Of a stretch of 64,000 nt of DNA, positions 34,231 to 44,728 are shown piece after piece; the stretch's first letter is position 1, and every line of letters begins with the position of its first letter. The stretch is from NCBI GenBank assembly GCA_030278955.1, contig JAOANR010000009.1:38402945-38466944 (forward strand). Reading direction: 5' to 3'. This DNA is from Hygrophila difformis. Taxonomy: Eukaryota > Streptophyta > Magnoliopsida > Lamiales > Acanthaceae. The position numbers and the translations under genes were made by a program. The notes under the pieces are model-generated. The model worked only from the letters and a program-made list of their open reading frames with translations, did not search any database and had not been told where the DNA came from.

Positions 34231-35658
34231 CTAGCTAATTCTCTCGCACTTAGGTAGATCTAACTCAGGCACTATCCTTGATGCTATAATCGAGCAACTA
34301 GCTCCAGAATCAAATAGAATTCTCAGGGGTGTATTCAAAACATAAAATGGACCTGCCATCACTTCTCCTTGCGCAGGCACGTCCGCTTGATTCACCACGT
34401 TAAGCCTCCCCACAGGGCGTCCCTGATTGCCCTGCTGATTCGCATTCGGCTGCTGATTTTGTTGTTGGTTTTGATTCTGAGGGGGCGGAGGTCGTTGGTT
34501 CTGGTTCTGATTCTGCGGCCTATTTTGAGGGGGTCTGTACCGCTGGTTATTCCCGTTTCGCCCGTTTTGATTTTGAGGCTGTTCTTGCCCCGTGACCAAA
34601 TCGTCCCTTTTTGTTATGTTCTCGACCCTGGTTCGGCAGTCCCGTCGAACGTGACACATTCGACCACATCGGAAATAGGCGCCCTGTTGCGGGCATCCCC
34701 TTGCCAGATGGGGTCGTCCACATCTCGGGCAAGGTGGTACCGGATCTTCTTGGTTGAACCTTCTCCCAGTGTTGTTTTGTTGGGGCCTACTCGACCGTCT
34801 GCGCTGTTCGTTCCTTCCGGTGTTGTTCTCGCTTCTCGCATCCCGGCTTCTCTTGTCTTGGGGACCCCTGCTGGACTCCCCACTCACCCTTCTCTTCAGT
34901 TGCTGCACACGTGCTACCGCCACAGCGCAGTCATACACAGCTTGCAAATCGGGGTAGTGTACCCCCGCGATCACCTCGCGCACAGATAGGTTCAGTCCCA
35001 TTTCGAACTTCTGTGCCTTTTCTGCATCAGTAGGCACTAGCCTTGGTGCGAACCTCACCAGATCCTTAAAACGTGTGTAGTATTCCTGCACAGTTTGGCC
35101 TCCTTGCTTCAGCGACAGGAACTCTTCGTACATCGCTGATTTGGTACTCAGGGGATAGAATCGATCCCTGAGCATCTCCATCATTTCCGCCCATGAGAAG
35201 GGCTCGTCATCCTCCGTCAGTTTGGCTTGCGTCGCCTGCCACCAGTCGTCAGCTTCGCCTCCCAAGTAGTATGAGGCGACATGCACTATTTCTCCTTCCG
35301 GACATTTGACTGCTCCCAACAGCTTGTCGAAGGTCCGGATCCACTCCTCCAGTTTAGCTGGATCCTCCTCACCAGCGTAGTGGGGCGGCTGGTAAGGATT
35401 CACCATCGCCAGGTAGTTAGGGCGAGCTTGGGGCGGAGGTACCGCCGCAGCTTGACCCTGGTTGACTTGCGCGTTTCTGAGCGCAATCAACACCTCCTCT
35501 ATCGTCCTAAGACGATCGCCCACATTGTTCGGTGTGGGGGCGTCCTGCGCACCTTGGGGTTGTTCCTCCTCAGGTTGAATCGGTTCCGTGACGTTTGGTA
35601 GTGTCTCAGTAGGAGTTTGGGGAACAGGTTGGGCTCTCGGTCTTCCTCTGGGTGCCAT
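34231..35658 (-). pseudogene. Chromovirus gag with start of protease
   Basis: Minus-strand frame from the ATG at 35658 (MAPRGRPRAQ). Residues about 100-250 are the retrotransposon gag domain (EEWIRTFDKLLG, DRFYPLSTK, EFLSLKQGGQTVQEY, RFAPRLV). Two zinc-knuckle-like motifs follow, CPRCGRPHLARGC and FRCGRMCHVRRDC; the second lacks its usual first cysteine (a Tyr is there). After a Gln/Asn/Pro-rich linker comes the protease active site ILFDSGASCSII. The frame ends soon after at a stop, while the rest of protease continues in another frame. Confidence 0.88.
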
Positions 35659-35938
35659 TCTGTTACAAATGGTATAGATTAGGACATAGTAGTGTTTGGT
35701 TAAGCAAGAAGATCTCAAATTTATTTCTATCTTCTTCACATAATGCTCGATTTGAGCTAATTTACAATGTAGAAATTAATTTCTTTTTTTTTTTTTAAAT
35801 CTCGGACAGTCTGTCCGGATTTTTTTTTGGGCTAAGGATTTCGAAAAAAAAAAAGTCAACTCGCATTTATTCCTTTACAAGAAATTTAATACAAATAATA
35901 GGATGTGCAAAATAAATGTACTATCTAAGACAAAGTAT

Positions 35939-36538
35939 CTAAATGATCTTTGCATCCTCTGGCAGAGTAGTGGAATCTTCCATTGGATCATCCTCATCAG
36001 AGACTTGGCCCGTGCCTAAGGGTCCATGAAACATAGGGGATGGTGGACCGACGGCTCCCGAAACTGGTTCCGGTGACTCCTCCAGATGGCTCCCGACGGG
36101 GCTCGGGTTCGGCGACGGGCGGACCATGTGGGGCCAGAGTCCAAGGGTTCCGTAGCGTCCATGGATAAGGCCGGATGGGCTCTCTACTGGGGGTGTTGGG
36201 CTTCGTGGTCCCATCAAATGGTCTTCCACCGGGCTATATGGTACTACTATGTCATTGAGGTCAAGCAGGTCCGTCCCTAGATCTTCGACTCTATCTATAA
36301 CAGCATCGCTCCGTTCGGTGAGTTTTTGCACTTGAGTTTCTAAGTCTTTTATGCAATCTTGATCAGTGGCTCTCAAGTTCAGGAAGTGCTAGAGGTCAGC
36401 TTCCCTTAAGTCTCCCATTTGGTGCGGATTTGCCTCCAAGTGAGCTATACGATTTTTCATTTGTTGTATGGTTTGTTGGGTGTCAAGGTGAGCGTTCATC
36501 ATGTTGATCATCAACTGCATCATGTCTTGACTAGCCAT
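35939..36538 (-). pseudogene. Extra small ORF between primer site and gag of the chromovirus
   Basis: A minus-strand frame of about 200 codons begins at the ATG at 36538 (MASQDMMQLM) and ends at 35939, with one TAG at 36389-36391. The N-terminal half is predicted coiled coil (DTQQTIQQMKNRIAHLE; LETQVQKLTERSD); the C-terminal half is Pro/Ser/Gly-rich and acidic. I know no function. Its place upstream of gag in the same orientation suggests an element-encoded accessory protein rather than a captured host gene, but the latter cannot be excluded. Confidence 0.5.
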
Positions 36539-36555
36539 CTAGCGCAAGCAAGAGA

Positions 36556-36682
36556 TCTAAGTTAATATTCGCCAAGATTCTAAGTTAAATTCGCCAAGAT
36601 TCTAAGTTCAAGTTTTGCCAGGATTCTAAGTTCAAGTTTTGCCAAGATTCTAAGTTCAATTCGCCAAGATTCTAAGTTCATA
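36556..36682 (-). repeat. Short tandem repeats in the chromovirus 5' leader
   Basis: About five copies of a 26-30 bp unit built on CCAAGATTCTAAGTTCAA, alternating between TTCG and GTTTTG spacers. It lies between the primer site and the small ORF, in the leader of the genomic RNA. Confidence 0.8.
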
Positions 36683-36883
36683 GAAGAGATGCAATATGCA
36701 AGTGCAAATGATGATTCCCCCCAAAAATAATTTAATGCACTATATATATATTTTTCCATGGGGTTTTAAAAATAAATTTTTTTCCCATGGAAAGAATACT
36801 TTTAAAAATTTAATATAATAGTCAAAATATTAATAGTAGTTTAAAAATAATAATGGTTTAAAAATAATAGTTTAAAAATAACC

Positions 36884-36897
36884 GGGCTCTGATACCA
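36884..36897 (-). other. Chromovirus primer-binding site (initiator tRNA-Met)
   Basis: On the minus strand TGGTATCAGAGCCC lies three bases inside the 5' LTR. It is complementary to the 3' end of tRNA-iMet, the usual primer of Tekay/Del elements. This confirms the minus orientation. Confidence 0.9.
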
Positions 36898-36900
36898 ACT

Positions 36901-38527
36901 TGTAACACCCCGGTTTTTGATAACCCAGGTCGGGGTGTCACCGCCACACCTCCCTAGTAAGACACGGTTTCTCCGGCTTACTAAAGAGATGCAAGGCTAG
37001 GTATTGCAGTATTTAAAACATTTAAAGCATTCAAAACAGCCCATACAATATAGCTCGAAAATAATAATATCATAGCACATCGGAAATAATATTTAAGTAT
37101 AGTATTGCAGCGGAAAAAGTAAATAGGGCCGACATGGCCAAACCACAGGTTAGACAGGCCCGTTCATAATATAGTCTAATGCACGAATTTAAAAACAAAA
37201 TAATGGTTTCCCAAAAGATAAGTTCCCATGTATGATGTGCTCATGTTCACTCTACATATTCTGTAAGAAAAGAAAATAAAAAGAAATGGTTTGGTCAGCA
37301 CAACTTGCTGAGTAAGTTAACACTTGCATGATCGTAGGGTTTAAAAGCCATTAATTTAATAAATAAATAAAAGCATGATAATAACATAATATTTAATTTA
37401 ATCTAATCAACTATCCAATTGCATAATTTATTTTAGGGCTTTATTTAACAACACATTTCGCATGATTCAAAATAATAGCCATAATTTAAATAAAGCATTT
37501 AAATAATTTAATTGGACAACAAACATAATTTAATCTAATTTAATTTAATTTAATATCCCCATTACATCCCAGATTCGGTATTTCAAAGTTTCACGATAGC
37601 ATCGCGATGTCAACAAGTTTAGCCGGTAGCCCGGCGGCCGCAACCGTATCAGCCATACCCAGTACCACTCCGGAGCCTCGAGAAACCCATGTGGATATTC
37701 TAGAGAGTGTAGGCTCTATATCTCGTGCCGTTTTGGCAATATCATATCTCAAGTTTAGCGCGCGGGGTCACCATCGTCCATTAAGGCATGAAGTGAATCG
37801 TTAGGGGGCACTCTGCAGAGCACTCACCCCTAATTTTAATTTATCAAGTTTGTAAGGGTATTTAATTTCAAAAATCTGATTTCAATTTAATCTATTTACA
37901 AATCATATTTCATCTCATTTCAACCCTAAAGGTTAATTTCATATTTCAACAAGATTTCAAGATTTGATTTCCGGTAAACCACAGTTTACTCTAAAATTCG
38001 TCTAAAATCAGATTTAATTCCAAAAATTCCAAAATTTCACTACTGACTCAGAAACGTCAAGATCTACAACTTTCGTGTTTTAACTTTTCCAATCCGAGAT
38101 ACCTAAATAGTTCAAAAACACCAATTTTCACAGAAGCACAATTCTGTCCGAATTTCATATGTCACAGTTTAAAGATTTCAAATTCTACCATAGCAATTCA
38201 ACTCCAAATTTGATAAAATTTTACAGAGACTATCTTAAGACAATTATCTACAACTTTCATGTTCGACCAAAGATCTAAATCGGTCTGGAACCTATGTCAA
38301 AAACGTGATCAAGATCAGTCCTAAGTTCTATCAAGAATTTCAAGATCTAGATTCAAGCAGTTCGGTTTCGGTTAGTTTTCGCATATCAAATCGTCTCTAA
38401 AAATTCTGAAAATTTTACAGTAGATAGATCCAAGCCTTAGGAACGTTTTTTGTGTTTTAAGTTTTTCCGGTAGAAAACATAAGTTGGCAGATTTACGATT
38501 TCTTGTTGCGTCGGTAGAAAACATAAG
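36901..38527 (-). repeat. 5' LTR of the nested chromovirus, truncated and rearranged
   Basis: Matches 28102-29690 closely up to about 38468. It then jumps to a 40-bp piece corresponding to 29716-29755 and ends with a second copy of GCGTCGGTAGAAAACATAAG (38508-38527). Roughly the last kilobase of the LTR, including the TATA region, is missing. The join to Athila integrase follows at once. Confidence 0.85.
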
Positions 38528-38758
38528 GAATTTTCTGTTGGTCAATTGGTTTTGCTTTATAATTCTCATTTGAAATTATTTCCAGGGAAGCTCAGATCGA
38601 AGTGGACAGGACCATTCCCCATTGTAGCTGTTCATGACAATGGAGTAGTCACAATCATGCTCAATGAAGGAGAAAAGACTGTAAATGGACACAGGCTTAA
38701 AGAATATATTGGTCAACAAGATTTAAATATCCAAACTGAATATTTAGATAACCCTTAG
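38528..38758 (+). pseudogene. Athila integrase C-terminal remnant
   Basis: 77 codons in frame to a TAG. It reads [28 protein letters not shown] and [11 protein letters not shown], the GPF-type C-terminal DNA-binding tail of Athila-group integrases. Everything from the protease active site to here was lost in the deletion linked with the nested insertion. It marks the normal end of pol. Confidence 0.85.
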
Positions 38759-39377
38759 TTTTTCTAATTTAAAAAAAAAAATAGGGGGGGTGGATACTAC
38801 CCACGTTAACTGAGTAGTATTTCCCTTTTTCTTTTGATATATGTTTTATCTCTAATTCTTATATTCTATATTTTCAGGAATTCGAGAAATGAAGCTGTGA
38901 TGGAATGAAGAAGGATGAGATAGAGATCTTCAACCAGGTTTTTGAGTATTAAGTGTTTGGAAATAAAGTATGAATAAATTCTGAGGCCACGCTTTTGCTA
39001 ATTTTGACAAAGCGTGATTTAAAATGAACTATACTCACTCACGCTTTGTAAAAGTTATAAAGCGAGGTGATAAGTTCAAATTCTCATTTTTATGAAATTT
39101 GATCTGTTTTTAAATAATAATAAGTTGATGTCTACGCTTCGTCGAAATACAAAGCGTGACCATTTTCTCTGAAAATTGTACAAGAATCTTTCCTCGTTTT
39201 GTAGTTTACAAAGCGAGAGACGGTTTCTATAACCACGCGATGACAATTGACAAAGCGAGAGCCTGGGAATACTAAACGGATAGATTTTCAAACTTCTTAA
39301 GACCAAAATACCCCTTTTTCAGACTCTTCTTCTTCCCTTACACTAACCACCACACGTCGTTTCAGTCGATTGTAATT
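38759..39377 (+). other. Hairpin-rich leader between pol and the F-box array
   Basis: Successive potential stem-loops share CGC/GCG stems: 38988-39016 (CACGCTTT/AAAGCGTG, 8 bp), 39042-39064 (CGCTTT/AAAGCG), 39134-39157 (ACGCTT/AAGCGT) and 39193-39217 (an 11-bp CTCGTTTTGTA/TACAAAGCGAG stem with one G-U pair). A weaker one lies near 39234. The same motif family fills the LTRs. A pyrimidine-rich stretch then leads to the first F-box ATG. Confidence 0.55.
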
Positions 39378-40229
39378 ATGGCTGAAGTTAGTTTTTCTGC
39401 TATAAAATCTAGTCGAATCTTTCTCTCCTTTCATCTCAAACATTCCCACATTAGAACAATTATCCTACAACCTTTATCAGAAATTAGAATGGCCACAGCA
39501 GCTCCCAATGCTAGAACCTCCATTGTAGATATCCCTAACGAAATTTTAGGAGACATTCTCTCAAGACTGGGAAAGGAAGAGATGAGAGATGTAGCCAAAG
39601 CAGCCCCAACTTGCAAGAAATTCTTTGGAGCAAGTAAGGCACCTACAGTATGGAGGAGAGCAAATGTAGTGAAGCGAATCACTGCGGAGAGAACGCATGA
39701 TGCTCACTACGCACAGATAATAGAAAAATTCAGAGAGGCAGGGAACTTCATGCTCAAACTTGAACCTGCACTCGCGGCTTTCTGCAACACAGGGCTCATG
39801 GAAGCCGCTTTTGAAATCCTCAAGCTTGGAATTGAAGATAATCATCATCCTTCAATCTTCATCAAGGCCTTCATTCTTCTGAGTTCAGAGAGCCTTGAAG
39901 AGATTGATGGAGGACTGTATCTGCTTGGATCAATCTTTAAAGAGGAAGAACATATCCACAAGATTAAGGAGAAGATCAGCAGGGTGTTTATCGACAGTGA
40001 AGAAGAGCCTAATCCTTTTTAGGGACAAGGGCATCGCTATTACTGTGGTTACATAGCTCCACACATCAGGGACTTAGTTAGGGAACCTCCACACTATAAT
40101 TATGGTGCCACAAACATTGATTGTTTGTGTTGTGAGGTTACTAATTTGATTAGAGAATTAAGAGAAGATTTCAATGAACATGTAATTGAATCCGAGTCAG
40201 AATTAGAAGCTGATTCAGATTCAAATTAA
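39378..40229 (+). pseudogene. F-box-like gene A (one nonsense codon)
   Basis: F-box proteins recruit substrates to SCF ubiquitin ligases. The frame from the ATG at 39378 gives 214 residues. The F-box is at about 51-95 (SIVDIPNEILGDILSRLGKE), followed by a helical region with two repeat-like halves (MLKLEPALAAF; AFEILKLGIEDN; SIFIKAFILLSSES) as in At2g35280-type plant F-box proteins. A TAG at 40020-40022 comes right after NPF. The same frame stays open to 40227-40229 with the conserved continuation seen in copies B-E: a CxxC-type pair (LCCEV) and an acidic ESESELEADSD tail. So the gene carries one premature stop that removes its cysteine-bearing tail. Confidence 0.65.
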
Positions 40230-41023
40230 ATGATTATGTATTCTCTTAATTTTTGTTTAATTTTGAGCCCTCTGATGATGATATGTCTTCTTTACTCCTC
40301 GCTTTATTCTCTTGTGTTGAAAAATGACTTGATCTTATCTTTTGCACTAGATTCTTATCTGAGTCATTTTAAATAAATTTGTTTTTCAAATAGGCTTATT
40401 TTAGACTTAATCATTACTCCCTGCAGAGACAAGATTTACTATCTTGACCCCTGCATTTCTTAGATAGAAATAGGTCGGCCATATCTTTGCAGTCATTCCT
40501 CTCAGTTGTCACTTCAAAACTTTTCATCAGTCTTTCTTTCCTTTTCTCTCCCGAGAAGAAATCGTCACACACCAATACTACCATTCTCAATCATTCTCGT
40601 AGCAAGTTCATTCAGAAACCCAATCGACGAAGAAAATGGCCGAGAACAATCCGTAAGCAATCTAGTTTATCCTATCTTTCACATTGTTGTTCTATTCTGC
40701 AATGTTTGTCTCCGGATTACGCTATTAGACCTAGGGTTTATGATTCTGAATTCTCGATGAGTTCATTTTGGCTATAGAAATCGAAAAACTAAACATTTAG
40801 ATTTCTCATAACTGAAAGCCGTTTCTCTAAACTCATTTAAACAATGTTTAATTTGGAGAGTTTTTCTGAAATCTTTAACTTGTAACTGACACATTATCCA
40901 TACGAGACTATTGGAGCTTGGCAATAGAAATGAAATCCCATTTTCGAATTGATAGTTCCATCATTTTAGATAAAAGTTCTCTTTTGTATTCCTTATTGTA
41001 TTCTTTTCTGGAAACAGAAAGCT
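40230..41023 (+). other. Spacer with a probable leader exon for F-box gene B
   Basis: A pyrimidine-rich leader (about 40490-40630) is followed by ATGGCCGAGAACAATCC and a GTAAGC donor (about 40636-40652). This looks like a short 5' coding exon. A near copy occurs before gene C. The acceptor used before gene B is uncertain: joining at the CAG before 41019 does not keep the ATG frame. Confidence 0.4.
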
Positions 41024-41749
41024 ATGAATCCACAACTCCTTGGAACTCAGATATCTCATTTACCCACTGAGTTGCTGGGAGATATTATGTCGAGACTTGG
41101 AAAAGACAGTGTGAGAGAACTCTTTAGGGTAGCAGAAGTCTCTCCAATATTCTATCAAGCGAGCAAAACTCATCTTGTGTTCAAGAGAGCAAACCTGGAA
41201 TCATGTATGAGATGGAGGGAAAATGTCTATTCTGATAATCAGAAAAGGTTCATTCAAGAATGCCAGAATGCAGGGAATTTTATGTTTAATATCGAACCTG
41301 CATTGATAGCATTTGTTGATGAACGGGATGAGAAGAAAGCCTTTGAACTCCTTAAGTCAGGACTAGACGATGAACATCAACCCACCATTCTACTCGGAAC
41401 AATGCTTCTCTTAACAAAACAAGATGACAAGCTAAATGAAGCAGGTTTAGAGTTGATCAAAACAGCAGCTTCGAATGTCTTAGATGTTGTTTTCATTAAG
41501 CTCTATCTTTTTCATTGGTTAATCCATTTTCCAAGAATCCCAAACCCTTTTCAAGGTCAAGAACAAAGAAGTTATTGCAAGACTCATACATTGCAGGAAC
41601 GAGCCTTGTTACCACCATATGTTAGGATGGACTGTATTCCTTGTCAATTCTTTGACATAGTAAGGCAATTCAGATTGTATTGTAGTGAGGTGTTCCCTGA
41701 TGAATTTCTGTGGACTGATTCTGATGAAGCGGAAATTGTTAATCCTTGA
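41024..41749 (+). CDS. F-box-like gene B (open)
   Basis: 241 residues from the ATG at 41024 to TGA, no internal stop. The F-box lies at residues about 9-50 (ISHLPTELLGDIMSRLGKDS). The middle helical region (QNAGNFMFNIEPALIAF, AFELLKSGLDD, TILLGTMLLLTKQ) fits Sel1-like helical pairs of At2g35280-type proteins. The C-terminal part contains NPFQGQ, an H/C cluster (YCKTHTL, CIPCQFFD) that may bind zinc, and an acidic end. It is the least damaged member of the array with gene E, and lies inside an Athila element rather than in gene space. Closest to gene D. Confidence 0.7.
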   Translation: MNPQLLGTQISHLPTELLGDIMSRLGKDSVRELFRVAEVSPIFYQASKTHLVFKRANLESCMRWRENVYSDNQKRFIQECQNAGNFMFNIEPALIAFVDERDEKKAFELLKSGLDDEHQPTILLGTMLLLTKQDDKLNEAGLELIKTAASNVLDVVFIKLYLFHWLIHFPRIPNPFQGQEQRSYCKTHTLQERALLPPYVRMDCIPCQFFDIVRQFRLYCSEVFPDEFLWTDSDEAEIVNP

Positions 41750-41944
41750 ATAGTTCAGTATTTTCTAGAATAAGGAAATGATATGGCTATAAATTTTGTA
41801 TTTCCAGCAATCTTGGGATGTAATTTGGAACCACCTATTAATATGTTTTTATTAAACTTGTTACTCTACAATTCTTGTACTTTCTTTCCTTTATGCTCCT
41901 TTTCTTAATTCAATTACATTATCCTTTCCAATTATTAACTAGTG

Positions 41945-42249
41945 ATGAAACTGGAAGCTCCTCATGAAACCAAAAATTTTATCAAAGGAGTCTGGATCAG
42001 GGGAAACTCATATCACAGCACTTCTCTATGAGATTCTTGAGAAAATCTGTCAAGATTGGTGTTTGACCATCAATTGCAAATTAGTCTTTAAAATGTTGAA
42101 TGAGGCTTCCTAACGTCCTTTAGACTAAAAGAGGAGTATATTCAGGGGATGAAAGGAAAGGATTGGTGACCTTAATGAAGGAATTGAGGGTAGCTTTTAA
42201 TGAGAATGTAGATGAATTGGATTTAGAGTCTGATTTAGAATCTAATTAG
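41945..42249 (+). pseudogene. F-box-like remnant between B and C (E type)
   Basis: Sequence from about 41950 parallels the start of gene E: (G)AAACTGGAAGCTC, TCTGGATC(A/G)GGGGAAACTCA and TATGAGATTCTTG. It then breaks down with frameshifts and a stop. After a large internal deletion an acidic tail remains, DELDLESDLESN with a stop, similar to the tail of gene A. A dead sixth copy. Confidence 0.55.
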
Positions 42250-42643
42250 ACTCAATGCATAATTTTGTAGCCTTAATCCTTTTCAATTTTTACCCCTCGC
42301 TTTGTTTTCAAACTAATCTATTTTCGTCCAAGCTTTGCTTGTGTGGGTTTATTAACTCAAATTTTGAGTTAATATTCAAACCCACTGATGTGGCAGGCCT
42401 ATACTTAATTAGTATAATCTAAGAGAGGAAAAACACTTGAATATCCTACTCTGCAGCTTTTAAACTAGGCCAGCCCATTTCTTTTTATACCCTATAATCT
42501 CCATATCTTTTCAAATCACTTTCATATCTATCCGTATATTTCTCTCTCGAAGGAGAAACCGCCATTATCAAGCTTCTCTTCTTCCATTTGCGAAATTTTC
42601 ATCCAGAACCGTTCGAAATACCATCAACTCCAGGAACTCATTC

Positions 42644-43642
42644 AAATGGCAGGCAACAATCCATAAGCCTTCCATTCATACTTCATTTTATTCTTCCTGG
42701 TGTTTCAATTCTTCAGATTTTTCTTCTGCATTCCGCATCTAAATGCTTGACTAGTATACTAGGATTTTTTATTTTGCATTTCGCATAATCTCTCTTCATT
42801 CATTCACATTCTTCCTTAAAATCGTAGAAATTTTGGTAGTATAATTTCATTAATACAAACAACTGATTTTCCTTCTTTAAAACTCGTTCAAACAGCAGTA
42901 AAGAGCAGGCTTCTGAGTTCTCTGCACTACACTTGACTGATCTTCCACTGGACATCATTGGGGAGATTTTGTCATGAGTAGGGCAAAATAGCTTCGAAGA
43001 TTTGCTCCATTGCAAAAGAACTTGTTCAACATTCAAAATGGTTTCAAACTACCCTACTGTTTTCCGGAGATTTAATGTAGAGGATCCGGCTTTTAAGAGA
43101 ATTTCTAATGAATCTTCTAGTAAAGCCGAGTTTCTACACTCCTGCAGAAGGGCTAAAAATCACATATTGAAACTACATAAGGCTATGGAACTATTCACAC
43201 AGGGTAAAGAATACAAGGCGTTTCAAATCCTGGAAGAAGGGATAAATGACAATTCCAAGTTTTCGCAATATTTTAAAGCCTTATGTTGTTTAAGCCAAGT
43301 TTCTAGAAAGGAAATAGATGCAGGGCTTCATTTAATTAGTCCTATATTAAATGATAGGTTAAATAGCTACGATTTTAGATATGATCTTCTCACTTTACTC
43401 TCAGAATGGGAATATGTCCCGAATCCATTCTTAGGCCAGAAAAGGGGGAATTCTGCATTATTGATGATCATGATCTGGAAAACTTTCATAGGCCATTATA
43501 TTTTAATCATAGTGCAGATCAGATCAACTATCTTTGTTGTGATACAAGTAGAGCAATAGCTGATTTTAGGATGGCAGCAAAGGAGAATTCTGATAACCAT
43601 AGCAATAATGAAGAATTCTTGGATGAAGAAAGAAGAGATTGA
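42644..43642 (+). pseudogene. F-box-like gene C (three lesions)
   Basis: A leader exon ATGGCAGGCAACAATCC at about 42644-42660 matches the one before B, but its donor reads ATAAGC instead of GTAAGC. The second exon opens after a CAG near 42897 and reads LTDLPLDIIGEILS, then a TGA at 42975-42977 where Arg is expected (one-base change). It continues as a long frame with the family's helical region (KAFQILEEGINDN, YFKALCCLSQVS, EIDAGLHLI). After NPFLGQ a frameshift in an A/G run near 43441 moves the cysteine-bearing tail (NYLCCDTSRAIADF) into another frame, ending at 43642. Most like gene A in the EID(A/G)GL region. Confidence 0.6.
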
Positions 43643-43817
43643 TGCGTGTGACAAGTCTCCTAGTATTAGATTTTAAAATTGTCACCAAACCAAGTCTTTT
43701 GTATTATGTAATGCAGCTTGGTTTTGTTAATAAAATCTAATCTCTATTTCTTAATTACTGCATAAATGATGAGTTTTACTCTTAATTCTGTTTTTTTTCC
43801 CTCCTTTTCTTTTCAGA

Positions 43818-44570
43818 AATGTCGAAATCCCTCAACTCTTGGAAACTCAAATATTTGATTTACCAACTGAGTTACTGGGAGACATTCTGTCGAGACTAGG
43901 AATGGAAAGCATAAAGACACTTTTTAGAGCATCTGAAACATCCAAGCAATTCCTCTCAGCAAGCAGATCATCATAAGCTCTAAAGAGAGTTAATTTGGAA
44001 ACCTGTGCTATTTGGAGAGGAAATGTTTATCCAAGTAATCAGGTCAAATTCAATAAAGAATGTCAGGATGCAGGCAACTATATGTTTAATATCGAACCTG
44101 CACTGATAGCCTTTGGGGATGATAAAAATGAAGAAAAAGCCTATGAAATCTTAAAGCCCGGATTAGATGATAAACACAAACCAACTGCTTTCATAAGATG
44201 TCTTCTATTGCTTTCCAAACAAGACCCACAACAGGATGAGGAAAGAATTCAATTGATTGAATCTGTAACCCAGGATCCCTTCGATTTAGCTTTCCTTAAA
44301 ATAAGTGTTCTGCACTGGCTTCTTTACTGTGAGAAGTTCCCAAATCCATTCCTTGATCAAGAGGAAAGGAGTTTTTGTAAGAATCACTCCCTTGAAGAGC
44401 GACAGCAATTACCCTCCATTGAAAGGATGGAGTGTGTTCCATGTGAATTATTTGACTATGGCAAGCAATACAGAAGAGCAAGTGGAGAACATGGCATATT
44501 ATTTGACTGGGAGCAATGGAACAATGAAGAAGAAGAGCAAAATGAAGATGAATTGCTAGAATTAGACTAG
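43818..44570 (+). pseudogene. F-box-like gene D (one nonsense codon)
   Basis: Opens after a TTTTCAG acceptor near 43816. It reads IPQLLETQIFDLPTELLG, DILSRLGMESIK, then a TAA at 43974-43976 aligned with a residue of gene B. It then stays open for 191 codons from 43995. Shared blocks with B are strong (GNYMFNIEPALIAFGD; LLLLSKQD; SFCKNHSLEER; MECVPCELFDYGKQYRRA), showing B and D are a duplicate pair. The tail is very acidic (NNEEEEQNEDELLELD). The stop removes the F-box from the rest unless translation restarts. Confidence 0.65.
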
Positions 44571-44728
44571 TGTAGTAATCAAGCAGTTCATACTCTCTTT
44601 TGCTTGTAATCTCTTGTGCTTATTGTCTTGGACAATGAATTCTCTGGATGACCTAATCTGTACATTCCTTTTGCATTAATGAATTTCATTCTCTAGCTTT
44701 TAATTCGGCTATTGTTTTTAATCCTACT

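Larger units (their letters stand above)
28102..38527 (-). mobile_element. Nested Tekay/Del-type chromovirus, opposite strand
   Basis: A Ty3/Gypsy element read on the minus strand. It has a full-length 3' LTR (28102-30723), pol with a C-terminal chromodomain, gag, an extra small ORF, a tRNA-iMet primer site (36884-36897) and a shortened 5' LTR (36901-38527). It sits in the protease motif of the Athila element. The 5' LTR breaks off after about 1.56 kb of match and ends in a scrambled duplicate, and the host element resumes only near the end of integrase. No intact second junction or target duplication remains. Nonsense and frameshift lesions separate gag, protease and RT, so it is inactive. 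Confidence 0.9.

Noticed and set aside
34369..34989. 206-codon + strand frame
   Set aside because: Opposite strand of the chromovirus gag linker and knuckle region; low-complexity composition explains it.
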